A DNA stretch of 64,000 nucleotides, taken from Vibrio sp. VB16 (GTDB lineage Bacteria > Pseudomonadota > Gammaproteobacteria > Enterobacterales > Vibrionaceae). Where the stretch lies: NCBI RefSeq assembly GCF_015594925.2, contig NZ_CP087590.1, forward strand, positions 372,001 through 436,000. Direction: 5' to 3'. Of this stretch, positions 8,863 through 16,697 are shown in pieces (position 1 is the first letter of the stretch; each line of letters begins with the position of its first letter). The position numbers and the translations under genes were made by a program. The notes beneath the pieces were generated by a model. It saw nothing but the letters and a program-made list of their open reading frames with translations. It did not search any database and was not told the DNA's origin.

Positions 8863-9798
8863 GTGAAAGATTTTGATGTGAATTTGTTGCGAGTAATGGC
8901 TGTCTTGCTCGAAGAGCGTAATGTTACAGCAGCGGCTGATCGTCTATGCCTAAGTCAATCAGCGGTGAGTAAGCAACTGGCAAAATTACGTGAAGCATTT
9001 GATGACCCGTTGTTTGAGCGTACGTCTAGGGAGATGACACCAACGCCCAAAGCATTATCTCTTGCGCCAAACATCCATGAGGTACTTAAGCAAATTGATC
9101 AACTCACCATTCCTTCAACGTTTGAACCAAATAAAAGCAGGCGTAGGTTCAATATTGATTTGGTAGAAACGGCCTATACGGTTGCCTATCCGTATTTTAT
9201 GCCTAGTTTACTCAAACAGGCTCCGAGTATTAGTATTACTAGCCGAACTTGGAATGAAGACAGCCTCGTGTGTTTACTGAGGCGTGAAATAGACTTTGGA
9301 ATCGCAATTTTTGAGTGGGATGAACGGGCTAAATCCCATGTTAATGCTATCCCTGAAGAGCTGAATTATATTGAACTAGTACGAGATCATTCCGTTTGCC
9401 TCATGAGAAAAGGACATCCAGCCTTAAACGAAGATTGGAACATTGACACCTTTCTGAAGTACCGTCATCTGCAGGTGACTATTGGTGGTATTAGTGGGTG
9501 GTTGTTAAAGGAAATACTGCTATCTGAAAATCGGCAGCTAGACAATGCTGTTAACATGTCAGATGTGCCAAGTGCCGTTAAATTGTGCGGACAGAGTGAT
9601 CTGTTGATGTGTTATCCAGAGTCTTCGGTAAAAGTACTTAACATGGATGCTAATCTTATTGTTAAGCCTATTCCTGTAAAGTTGGACTCGGGAGGATATT
9701 TTTTATTATGGCACCGACATTTTGAAAATGATCCCAGTCACAAATGGTTACGAGAATTGATCATTAAGCTCACGCCCAGTTGTGTTTCTGATATTTGA
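8863..9798 (+). CDS. LysR-family transcriptional regulator
   Basis: A LysR-type regulator of 311 residues from the GTG at 8863, which has GGAG five bases upstream; the frame can be extended to a TTG at 8797. The N-terminal winged helix-turn-helix (about residues 5-64) contains NVTAAADRLCLSQSAVSKQLAKLREAF, followed by the effector-binding domain. The co-inducer is unknown. It is divergent from the RDD gene and next to the CoA-transferase operon, either of which could be a target. It resembles the LysR protein at 19940 in the DNA-binding domain and in the C-terminal WH...PSHxWxREL segment. Confidence 0.83.
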   Translation: MKDFDVNLLRVMAVLLEERNVTAAADRLCLSQSAVSKQLAKLREAFDDPLFERTSREMTPTPKALSLAPNIHEVLKQIDQLTIPSTFEPNKSRRRFNIDLVETAYTVAYPYFMPSLLKQAPSISITSRTWNEDSLVCLLRREIDFGIAIFEWDERAKSHVNAIPEELNYIELVRDHSVCLMRKGHPALNEDWNIDTFLKYRHLQVTIGGISGWLLKEILLSENRQLDNAVNMSDVPSAVKLCGQSDLLMCYPESSVKVLNMDANLIVKPIPVKLDSGGYFLLWHRHFENDPSHKWLRELIIKLTPSCVSDI

Positions 9799-9965
9799 AT
9801 CAAATGGGCAAACGTTATTTTCTGAAGATTCTGGGTATGTAGAATGAGAACCGATGGCTACATGGCTAATTATTCAACAACTGACTCACAACTAAGGAAT
9901 TTCCTCTTGCACCCCTTAGTTTCATCCGTATAATGCCAAGCATCAAAGGGCAATAGCCTTACGAT

Positions 9966-10050
9966 GCCGGTGTGGTGAAATTGGTATACACGACGGATTC
10001 AAAATCCGTTGCCGAAAGGCGTGGCGGTTCAAGTCCGCCCACCGGTACCA
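9966..10050 (+). tRNA. tRNA-Leu (CAA)
   Basis: An 85-base class II tRNA with CCA encoded. The acceptor GCCGGTG pairs with CACCGG(T). The anticodon CAA is at 10000-10002, inside the ACGGA/TCCGT stem. A long variable arm (GCCGAAAGGCGT) precedes the T-arm GTTCAAGTCC. It closely resembles gammaproteobacterial tRNA-Leu(CAA), which reads UUG codons. It stands alone, with its own terminator. Confidence 0.97.
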
Positions 10051-10060
10051 TTATTTAAAC

Positions 10061-10092
10061 AACAAAGCCTCGACTCATGTCGGGGCTTTGTT
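10061..10092 (+). terminator. tRNA-Leu terminator
   Basis: AACAAAGCCTCGA (10061-10073) pairs with TCGGGGCTTTGTT (10080-10092) with one G-T wobble, giving a 13-pair stem directly after the tRNA. Confidence 0.85.
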
Positions 10093-10435
10093 ATATCTAG
10101 ATTAATCAAAATATCACCTCGTTTTTTCTTTCGATTTATTACTTCATTTTTCAGTCAAATAAGCTTCCTTTATCGACCTTAAAAACCTTGCGCCTGCCCA
10201 TCGCCTGATCTTCGCGTGTTAATTCGGTGCTCAAGGGAATCTAAGTAGATCCTTGATGTAAAATAATTTCTTTGAGTTGTTAGCTATCTTTATGTTAGCT
10301 CTTTTATTTTATGAGATATTTCTGCTAACTATCGATTCAAAAACTTAGCATTTATAACGTGATCCTTTTAACCCTTTCATTTTTATTACAATGTTACTCT
10401 TTTCCTTTCCGTTTTTTGGTAGAAGGTTCTACGCC
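10093..10435. other. Intergenic gap without recognised genes
   Basis: An AT-rich stretch between tRNA-Leu and the DsrE-like gene. A short imperfect repeat (GTTAGCTatct...GTTAGCTC) lies near 10278-10301. I see no coding frame, RNA gene or clear promoter that I can support. Confidence 0.4.
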
Positions 10436-10792
10436 ATGCAACATGTTCTAATTATTGTTAACGATGCTCCCTATGGTTCTGAAAAGCTTTTTAATGCTTT
10501 GCGTCTTGCTATACAACTTAATGAGCAAGAGGGGAAACTCGTTAGGGTGGGCTTATTTTTGTTGTCTGATGCCGTGACGGCTGTTTTACCTAAGCAATCT
10601 CCGAATGAAGGCTATAACATTCAACAAATGCTGGAGATAGTGATTGCGCAAAATAGCCAAGTAAAGTTTTGTGGCTCTTGCGTTCAGGCTCGTGGGTTAT
10701 CTGGACTTGATGTTATTGAAGGCTGTGAATTTGCCACGATGGATGACTTAGCTCAGTGGGTAATTATGGCCGATAAAACCGTCAGTTTTTAG
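10436..10792 (+). CDS. DsrE/DsrF-like family protein (YchN-like)
   Basis: A 118-residue cytoplasmic protein of the DsrE/F/YchN fold. It has an N-terminal nucleotide-like beta-alpha unit (MQHVLIIVNDAPYGSEKLFNALRLA) and a conserved Cys region, FCGSCVQARGL, near residues 77-88, matching the family's FxCGxCxxARG signature. Relatives form oligomers, and some handle sulfur transfer; the YchN subgroup has no firmly known reaction. I chose ATG 10436 because AGAAGG lies at 10421-10426 and the protein then starts as its relatives do; the frame upstream to 10391 is not convincing. It appears to be a single-gene unit. Confidence 0.85.
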   Translation: MQHVLIIVNDAPYGSEKLFNALRLAIQLNEQEGKLVRVGLFLLSDAVTAVLPKQSPNEGYNIQQMLEIVIAQNSQVKFCGSCVQARGLSGLDVIEGCEFATMDDLAQWVIMADKTVSF

Positions 10793-10947
10793 ATGTAATA
10801 TCATTGCTGCGGTCTTTGTTTCTGTCTATTGCCTAGACTTCGTGTGTAGAAAAGCCCGTAGCAATAAGCCGCATGTTCTTTGAAGGCTTTGCCCATAATC
10901 TTGAACCAGAATTTACTTTATCTTATTATTGATTAATTAAGTGATTA

Positions 10948-11382
10948 ATGGTCGATATAATGAATATAACTTTTATGCACAATCCTAAAAAAGACGATAT
11001 TAACTGTCTTTATAATGGTTTAGTGGATTTCAATGAGATTTTTTTTCCCAATTTTGAAGAGAATACATTTGGGTGTTTTCTAAAAAATGATGAAGAGAAA
11101 ATTATTGGTGGTTTAGCGGGAAAGATTATTTATTCTAATATGTTAATTGATTACTTTTGGGTAGAAGAATCAAATAGGTTATCAGGTGTTGGTCAAAAGC
11201 TTATTAAGCTGGCTGAAGATGAAGCCAAAAAGATGGGTGTCTGTTATATTAATTTGGATACTTATTCATTCCAAGCACCCAAATTTTATGAAAAAATGGG
11301 TTTTCTAGAAGTTGGTCGGTTTGTTAATTATCCAAAAAATGGCACAGATAAGGTGTTTTACCAAAAAAAATTGAATGAATGA
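10948..11382 (+). CDS. GNAT-family N-acetyltransferase
   Basis: A 144-residue GCN5-related acetyltransferase. The acetyl-CoA binding segment is around residues 73-95 (IDYFWVEESNRLSGVGQKLIKLAEDEA), where the usual RxxGxG/A appears as RLSGVGQ. The C-terminal PKFYEKMGFLEVG motif is typical of the family. The substrate is unknown. The coding sequence is more AT-rich than its neighbours (many ATT, AAT and TTT codons), which suggests recent acquisition. ATG 10948 and ATG 10960 are both possible starts; neither has a strong ribosome binding site. No integron attC-like site was seen beside it. Confidence 0.82.
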   Translation: MVDIMNITFMHNPKKDDINCLYNGLVDFNEIFFPNFEENTFGCFLKNDEEKIIGGLAGKIIYSNMLIDYFWVEESNRLSGVGQKLIKLAEDEAKKMGVCYINLDTYSFQAPKFYEKMGFLEVGRFVNYPKNGTDKVFYQKKLNE

Positions 11383-11563
11383 TCATCGATAATTATACCT
11401 ACAAAATCCTAGTATTTATTGATACAGCAAAGCCGCCACCTAAGATTAAAAATATGTTGATGAATCTAAGATGAGATATAGAGTAACCGGAACCTTTCTT
11501 ATTTTTATCATATGGTTAAATCGCTTTTGTTAGATAAGTGGCGTCATCGACATAACGACAAGT

Positions 11564-11597
11564 AAAAACAAGGACACCGAATGGCGTCCTTGTTTTT
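11564..11597. terminator. Bidirectional terminator of the molybdoenzyme operon
   Basis: AAAAACAAGGAC (11564-11575) pairs with GTCCTTGTTTTT (11586-11597). Read on the minus strand, it sits just past the stop of the catalytic subunit gene and ends in a T-run. It may also stop transcription coming from the plus strand. Confidence 0.85.
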
Positions 11598-11612
11598 CTT
11601 GGTTAGAGTCGA

Positions 11613-14600
11613 TTAGGCTTTTTCTATTTTAACTGGTATTCCGTGTCGGGCAGTGGAGCCAAAGGTGGCATCTCGATATAAGCTCGCCCCTTTTCTTGTT
11701 GGATCGACAGCATTAAAGGCGTTGACACTCATTCCGCCTCTCCTTTCCTTAATCCCAGCAAGTGTTTGACCATCGATGGTAATGTCACTGGCACCAAATG
11801 CAGTGTGTCCAAAACCAAGGGGTATCGCTATACACCCTTTTGCGACGGTAGAGTCCGCTTGGACAACACCTTCAATAAAGGTACCTTTTGGTGATGTTAC
11901 CCGGGCTGTGTCTCCACTTTTGAGCCCATATTTATTGGCATCAATCTCGTTCATCTGAATAAAGTTTGATGCACCTAGAGCAGTAATATTTTTTAACGTT
12001 ACCGAATAAGGACTACGTAGATGATGTTTAAAAGTTGAAAATGATAGCGGGTACTCACTTTCACTCCATAGTTCACGGATGGCAGTACCATCCCAAAACC
12101 TTTGCTTGTCATAGACCGGTTGGCCATCGAGGTACTCTCCAGAATGGAAGTTAGTGATATGTGCTAGACCTTCATTATAGACTTGAAACTCAGCATCCCA
12201 TCTCATCATTTCATTGAAGAATTCACCTTCGTAACGGCTGTCCACTGGATAGTAGCGTCCGCCTCGGGTGAATAGGAACATGGTGGGTCCTATTTCTTCT
12301 GCTTTTAGTCGAGCTTTCAGTTGCGGATATATTCGATCTACACTGGTAAACTTAACGTCTTCTTCTGTTGGATTAGGGAGTACTTCATCGCTATGAGCTA
12401 GATTCGCCAATACGGGAATATAGTAATCTTCCGGTGTGTGGATAGCTTTTGTATTGCCTGCTGTGTCTTTAAAGGCGTTGTCACCAAAACCGGCAAGGTT
12501 TAGTTGCTTTGAAACATCGATAAGGAACTGTTCCATACACACCCGATTGCCATCGGCATTTATTGGTGTTCTAGGTGAAATAATTGGGAATGAAACGACA
12601 TCGCCCATTAACTCACTACCCCATTGACGAGAAGCGCCCCACTGTTCATATTGTGCCAAATCTGGCACGAAATAATCTGCGTAAATATTGGTTTCATTAA
12701 AATACGGGTCTGACGCGATAATTAGGCCTAATTGCTTTGGATCTTTGATGGAATCTTCGACCTGATCTTTCAAACCTGAACACGCATAAAGAGGGTTATT
12801 GGCCCATGCTATCCAAGCCTTAAACTTGAACGGGTTGCCGTTGGCATGAGCAACAAGTAGTTCACCTGCATTGTCTTGGACAAAGGTTTCATTCCACGGA
12901 GAGTCCGATGGGAATGGGTTGATATTATTTGCGACTTTTTCTTTATATTCGTTACTTTGACGATAGTCACCAGAACGTTCAGCATTAAAGCCACTCACGT
13001 GGGCATGTTCAAACGCCATCATATCGTATAGAGGTGAGGTATTCTCAAAGCCCATACTACCGGTATGCAACATGCCACCTTTGGCGTTATGTGCACCCAC
13101 TAATGTGGCAAGCATTATCATTGCGAACCCAAACTGTCCACCATCACTGGCATTACATCCAGTATTTGTTTCGATCGAGACACGACGCCCGTGAGAAGTG
13201 AACTCCTTAGCGAGTTCTATGATCTTCTCTTCTGGTATTTGACACTCGTTAGAGTAGTCAGACATCGAATATTTATTAACTCGATCTGCCAATAAAGAGA
13301 ATGCAGTGGCTACCTGTATGGCTTGACCATCGTTGTCCGCTATCTCTCCGACAAAGGTAACATTACAAGGTGCGGAGCTGTCTGCGGTTGTTAATTGCTG
13401 GCTCTTAGCATCGATAACCATCTTGGTATCCGCGTCTCCCTTACCGCATGCCTCTGCGGTGAGGAATCGACGATACAAAGGATGTTTTTCATCAATAACA
13501 ACTAAGAACGGGGCGTTGGTGTAATTGATCTCACCAATTTTGCTTGCGCCTTCTTGGCTGCACGCCGCTAGATAGGATTTATTGTATCGTTTGTTATTGA
13601 TGATGTACTGCATCATGGCATGCATTAATGCGGTATCACCGCCTGAACGTATAGGTACCCATTCACATTTATCAGATGTAGATGATGAGGTTAGTGAGCG
13701 CAAGATAGGATCGATAACAACATATTTGAATTTAGGATTTTGTGTACGGGCATCAGCGAGACGCTTAGACGCAGAGTTTAAACTGATGCCGCTTAAACCT
13801 GGGTTGGTACCGATAAAAATAGCAAATTCACAATGCTCAAAATCTGTGGTCGGCAGCGCACCACTATTGGCTCCGTCTTCGACTCCTAATGCACAACCAG
13901 CAACCTGTTGGTGCCCGCAATATGAATCTTTGTTGCCGATATTAGGGGTTCCCCAGCTCGCTTCAGAAAAACGTTTATAGAATCCCCATCGAGCAGGATC
14001 TTCAGAACAACCGGTCACTAATAATTGATTTTTCTTTGGACCAAAATCAGGATATCTTGGATTAGCAACGGTTTTCTCGTCATAGATATCCGTTAATCCT
14101 TCGACTGCACCTTCACCGAATAGATCGCCACCTTCAACAACTTCTTTGAGCAATTGTTCATACGAGATAGTCTTCCATTGATTTTCGCCGCGTTTCCCTG
14201 CTCGCTTTAAACACGTTGTCACGCGACGAGAATCCGTTATCGCATTCGGTACTGCATTGCCTCGTCCACATAGTGTGGCTCGATTTTGATTTCCTTGTTC
14301 TCCAGAAAGTTGCAACATGGCCTCTTGTGGAGAAACATCCATTGCTATCGGTCCTCCGGAATTGGTAGAGAGCGCATATGGGTTGCCACATACACGCAGT
14401 ATTTGGTCAGTTTCATTGTCAATCCGTATACGAGCTCCACACACGTTATAACAGCCAAAGCACTTGGTAAATGCAAAGCGTTGCTTCGGGTTATTGACGA
14501 GTTTATTGTCTGGACCAAAAATGAACTCAGGCTCAGGGCTTAATGGTGCATAGCGGCTTATGTCAGCACTTGTTTCAGATGCTCTGGCTTTTGTGATGCT

Positions 14601-14660
14601 TGTCATTCCGCCTGTGATGGTTACCGCGGCTCCAGTTTTTAAAAATTGTCTACGATCCAT
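11613..14660 (-). CDS. Tat-exported molybdopterin oxidoreductase, TtrA-like catalytic subunit
   Basis: A 1015-residue complex iron-sulfur molybdoenzyme (DMSO reductase superfamily). Its length and overall pattern are closest to tetrathionate reductase subunit A, and related selenate/arsenate-type reductases remain possible. The twin-arginine signal MDRRQFLKTG starts the protein. Cys67, Cys70, Cys74 and Cys131 would bind one 4Fe-4S cluster. A Cys in SYCGHQ near residue 248 is the likely molybdenum ligand. The C-terminal molybdopterin-binding domain is complete. It would act in the periplasm, receiving electrons from the Fe-S subunit. ATG 14660 starts two bases after the Fe-S subunit stop; an in-frame ATG at 14675 would overlap that stop. 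Confidence 0.85.
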   Translation of the reverse strand: MDRRQFLKTGAAVTITGGMTSITKARASETSADISRYAPLSPEPEFIFGPDNKLVNNPKQRFAFTKCFGCYNVCGARIRIDNETDQILRVCGNPYALSTNSGGPIAMDVSPQEAMLQLSGEQGNQNRATLCGRGNAVPNAITDSRRVTTCLKRAGKRGENQWKTISYEQLLKEVVEGGDLFGEGAVEGLTDIYDEKTVANPRYPDFGPKKNQLLVTGCSEDPARWGFYKRFSEASWGTPNIGNKDSYCGHQQVAGCALGVEDGANSGALPTTDFEHCEFAIFIGTNPGLSGISLNSASKRLADARTQNPKFKYVVIDPILRSLTSSSTSDKCEWVPIRSGGDTALMHAMMQYIINNKRYNKSYLAACSQEGASKIGEINYTNAPFLVVIDEKHPLYRRFLTAEACGKGDADTKMVIDAKSQQLTTADSSAPCNVTFVGEIADNDGQAIQVATAFSLLADRVNKYSMSDYSNECQIPEEKIIELAKEFTSHGRRVSIETNTGCNASDGGQFGFAMIMLATLVGAHNAKGGMLHTGSMGFENTSPLYDMMAFEHAHVSGFNAERSGDYRQSNEYKEKVANNINPFPSDSPWNETFVQDNAGELLVAHANGNPFKFKAWIAWANNPLYACSGLKDQVEDSIKDPKQLGLIIASDPYFNETNIYADYFVPDLAQYEQWGASRQWGSELMGDVVSFPIISPRTPINADGNRVCMEQFLIDVSKQLNLAGFGDNAFKDTAGNTKAIHTPEDYYIPVLANLAHSDEVLPNPTEEDVKFTSVDRIYPQLKARLKAEEIGPTMFLFTRGGRYYPVDSRYEGEFFNEMMRWDAEFQVYNEGLAHITNFHSGEYLDGQPVYDKQRFWDGTAIRELWSESEYPLSFSTFKHHLRSPYSVTLKNITALGASNFIQMNEIDANKYGLKSGDTARVTSPKGTFIEGVVQADSTVAKGCIAIPLGFGHTAFGASDITIDGQTLAGIKERRGGMSVNAFNAVDPTRKGASLYRDATFGSTARHGIPVKIEKA

Positions 14661-14662
14661 AA

Positions 14663-15376
14663 TTAGCGCTGCCATGTCGGTTCGGAGTTCAAGCTATGCG
14701 GTTGCTCATTTTCTGCATCCGTTAAGCCAATGTAGTAAACGTTAGGTTGAGTATTTTTATCTGATTGCAGCACTAACGCTTCTTGTGAGTTGAGTAAGGT
14801 CGCTATTTCGCTGTCTGGATCATTAAGATCGCCAAAGACACGAGCACCACCAGTACAGGTTTCGACACAAGCGGGTAAAAAGCCTTGAGATGTTCTCTGA
14901 ATACAGAAATTGCACTTGTCTACTGTTCCAGTTTTACTGTTGGTAAAACGTACACCGTCATAAGGGCAGGTGTAGACACAGAAATTACAGTTGATGCAAC
15001 CGGTTGAGTCAACAACAACAATACCGTCTTCATTTCGTTTGAAGGTTGCGCCAGTAGGGCAGACCTTGGTACATACTGGGTTTTCACACTGATTACACAG
15101 GAGAGGAAGGTTAACTACGTAATCTTTGCCATTGATTTGAGTGCTGCTTTGCAAAACTTGGGTACGATGTTCGTGAGCTTCGTTACCATTTTCTTGATTG
15201 CAAGCGGTAACACAGGCTTTACAACCATTGCAACGGCGAAGATCAATTGCCATTGCTAAGCGTTTGATTTTTGTTTTTGAATCGCCAGCCATCACTGATG
15301 CAATAACAGGAGAGGCTGACACCAGTGATACGGTAGTTCCGCCGGCGAGTAGCTTAATCGCTTTACGTCTATCCAT
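14663..15376 (-). CDS. Four-cluster ferredoxin subunit, TtrB-like
   Basis: A 237-residue electron-transfer subunit with a twin-arginine leader (MDRRKAIKLLAGG) and four cysteine groups for 4Fe-4S clusters: CNGCKACVTAC, CNQCENPVCTKVC, CINCNFCVYTC, and CNFCIQR with a later CVETC. The stretches DLRRCNGC, GIVVVD, TVDKCNFC, LPACVETCTGGAR and a C-terminal YYIGL match what I recall of Salmonella TtrB closely. It would pass electrons from the membrane cytochrome to the catalytic subunit on the periplasmic face. It starts 13 bases after the cytochrome gene, with AAGG upstream, and is part of the same three-gene operon. Confidence 0.85.
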   Translation of the reverse strand: MDRRKAIKLLAGGTTVSLVSASPVIASVMAGDSKTKIKRLAMAIDLRRCNGCKACVTACNQENGNEAHEHRTQVLQSSTQINGKDYVVNLPLLCNQCENPVCTKVCPTGATFKRNEDGIVVVDSTGCINCNFCVYTCPYDGVRFTNSKTGTVDKCNFCIQRTSQGFLPACVETCTGGARVFGDLNDPDSEIATLLNSQEALVLQSDKNTQPNVYYIGLTDAENEQPHSLNSEPTWQR

Positions 15377-15389
15377 TATGATTTTAGCC

Positions 15390-16163
15390 TTATTTTTCTT
15401 TTTTATTTAGAGTGTTATACCAGCGATTATGGTGCTGTTTAGCCCAGTTCTCATCGCACTTACCATTGATCATATTGCTTAAGCCACCTTCGGATATTAC
15501 GGTAGCCATAAAGATATGTACCACGGCGAATGCACCGATAATCATCGCAGAAATGATATGAAGAGAAATAACAACAGGCGCGGTATTATAGGTAGGCGCT
15601 ATTTCAGGAAAAAATAACATAAGGCCTGTAATAGATAGAATTAAGAAGTTGATTGCGAATACCCAAAACCAAAGCTTCTCGCCACCATTCGCAAACCCTG
15701 CTTCTGGATGTTGTTTGTCGCCGAAGTTTATGTATCCACCTGCTTTTTTAAACCAGTCAATATCATATTTTTTAAATAGCTGTTTCTTCCACCATATTGT
15801 CACCATGATAGAAGCACCAAAAATGAACGGAAATACGGCTATTTCATGCAAACTGGAGGAAAATTGAACCGCGTTTGCCCAACTCGTGCTACCAGGTTCG
15901 AATAGAACTTTTGCCGCACCAATAACGATGCCAGTAAGAATCAGAATAAGGCAAGGAATTGCTCCTAACCAATGTACAATTACGCTAGGAATCGACCAGC
16001 GTTGCATCATCTTGCCGCTAAAGCCTCCGTCTATCTTGGATGTTCCATTTATCAAGACAAATAAGCTCATGAGCAGCGCGACACCAAAAACGCTCGCGAC
16101 TAACAACCATGACAAAGCTGTTTGACTCGACAGAAGATCGAGCCATATAGAAGATTGTTCCAT
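15390..16163 (-). CDS. Cytochrome b subunit, formate-dehydrogenase gamma (FdnI-like)
   Basis: A 257-residue membrane protein with about five hydrophobic segments (near residues 15-38, 57-78, 104-124, 166-187 and 200-222). Candidate haem-ligand histidines are in SVIVHWLGA, SSLHEIAVF and SLHIISAMIIGAFAVVHIF. This pattern is that of diheme quinol-oxidising FdnI/cytochrome b561-type subunits, not the NrfD-type TtrC that normally partners TtrAB. It would oxidise quinol in the inner membrane and feed the Fe-S subunit. The start ATG is preceded by CAGGA. It is the first gene of the operon; upstream lies a long regulatory gap. Confidence 0.82.
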   Translation of the reverse strand: MEQSSIWLDLLSSQTALSWLLVASVFGVALLMSLFVLINGTSKIDGGFSGKMMQRWSIPSVIVHWLGAIPCLILILTGIVIGAAKVLFEPGSTSWANAVQFSSSLHEIAVFPFIFGASIMVTIWWKKQLFKKYDIDWFKKAGGYINFGDKQHPEAGFANGGEKLWFWVFAINFLILSITGLMLFFPEIAPTYNTAPVVISLHIISAMIIGAFAVVHIFMATVISEGGLSNMINGKCDENWAKQHHNRWYNTLNKKEK

Positions 16164-16259
16164 AATAATCCTGCATTATTAATATTAAATTATGGTTTAA
16201 CCAATTAGATAAACACTCATTAATTAATATTAACGGTACCCATGTTGGATGTCGTTAAT

Positions 16260-16265
16260 ATTATA
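16260..16265 (-). promoter_or_regulatory. Candidate -10 element of the molybdoenzyme operon
   Basis: Read on the minus strand this is TATAAT, about 97 bases before the cytochrome start. No hexamer resembling TTGACA lies 16-18 bases upstream, which suits an activator-dependent promoter. This is an inference from sequence only. Confidence 0.35.
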
Positions 16266-16308
16266 AATCTACGATGTATCTAAGTTGTTAAAATATTTAG
16301 GCAGCATG

Positions 16309-16385
16309 TTACTACTGGTAATATGTGCAAATAATAAAAATTACTATTAGTAACTTGTATGTTTTTTTGATGTTACCATTGGTAA
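16309..16385. promoter_or_regulatory. Three 13-bp palindromic operators at 32-bp period
   Basis: TTACTACTGGTAA (16309-16321), TTACTATTAGTAA (16341-16353) and TTACCATTGGTAA (16373-16385) share the consensus TTACYANTRGTAA. The second and third are perfect palindromes around one central base; the first has one mismatch. The spacing is exactly 32 bases both times, about three helical turns. A half-site TTACCA lies exactly 32 bases further on, at 16405-16410. The array lies upstream of the candidate -10 and downstream of the TetR gene, which is the obvious candidate to bind it. Confidence 0.6.
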
Positions 16386-16468
16386 GTTAAAGTAATTGTG
16401 ATTTTTACCATGTTTTTATAATAGTATTTTTCTGAAAACGCCTAGTTATCTAGATAATTAATAATTTT

Positions 16469-16482
16469 TTGATTTAAATCAT
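16469..16482. promoter_or_regulatory. FNR-like binding site
   Basis: TTGATTTAAATCAT matches the FNR consensus TTGAT-N4-ATCAA at nine of the ten fixed bases. An FNR site upstream of an anaerobic respiratory operon is expected, although it lies about 200 bases from the candidate -10, further than in most FNR-activated promoters. Confidence 0.5.
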
Positions 16483-16626
16483 TAAAATCAATGGGGATGA
16501 TTTTATACATCATTTGAATGGAGTGTAACTAATTGTTTGTATTGATTTTTTAAACCTATTTTTCTAAGAAAAGGGTAGTTAGGAGGTGATATTGGTTACA
16601 TGTTTTTATTCGTCATTATCTAATTG

Positions 16627-16645
16627 TCAGTAGTAACGCTACTGA
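16627..16645. repeat. Perfect inverted repeat downstream of the TetR gene
   Basis: TCAGTAG (16627-16633) and CTACTGA (16639-16645) are perfect 7-bp arms around TAACG. The sequence includes the AGTAGTAAC core seen in the palindrome array. It could be an additional operator or a weak hairpin after the TetR gene; there is no T-run. Confidence 0.45.
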
Positions 16646-16697
16646 ACAGATTGTTATAACGTGAACATAGTATGTGGAAAACTGGTAGGTTTTAATA

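Larger units (their letters stand above)
16188..16697. other. Long regulatory gap upstream of the molybdoenzyme operon
   Basis: This very AT-rich stretch separates the operon start from the upstream TetR gene on the same strand. It contains a minus-strand TATAAT-like -10 at 16265-16260 without a good -35, three 13-bp palindromes (16309-16385), an FNR-like site (16469-16482) and a perfect inverted repeat (16627-16645). I see no coding frame. Confidence 0.7.

Noticed and set aside
10793..11600. GNAT gene considered as an integron cassette
   Set aside because: No attC-like inverted repeat with the usual core sites was found on either side.
13582..13980. 132-codon plus-strand frame antisense to the molybdoenzyme gene
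   Set aside because: It lies wholly opposite a well-supported catalytic subunit and has no ribosome binding site or domain.
16309..16385. Regularly spaced repeats considered as a CRISPR array
   Set aside because: The repeats are only 13 bp and palindromic and the unit is 32 bp with no cas genes; operator sites fit better.
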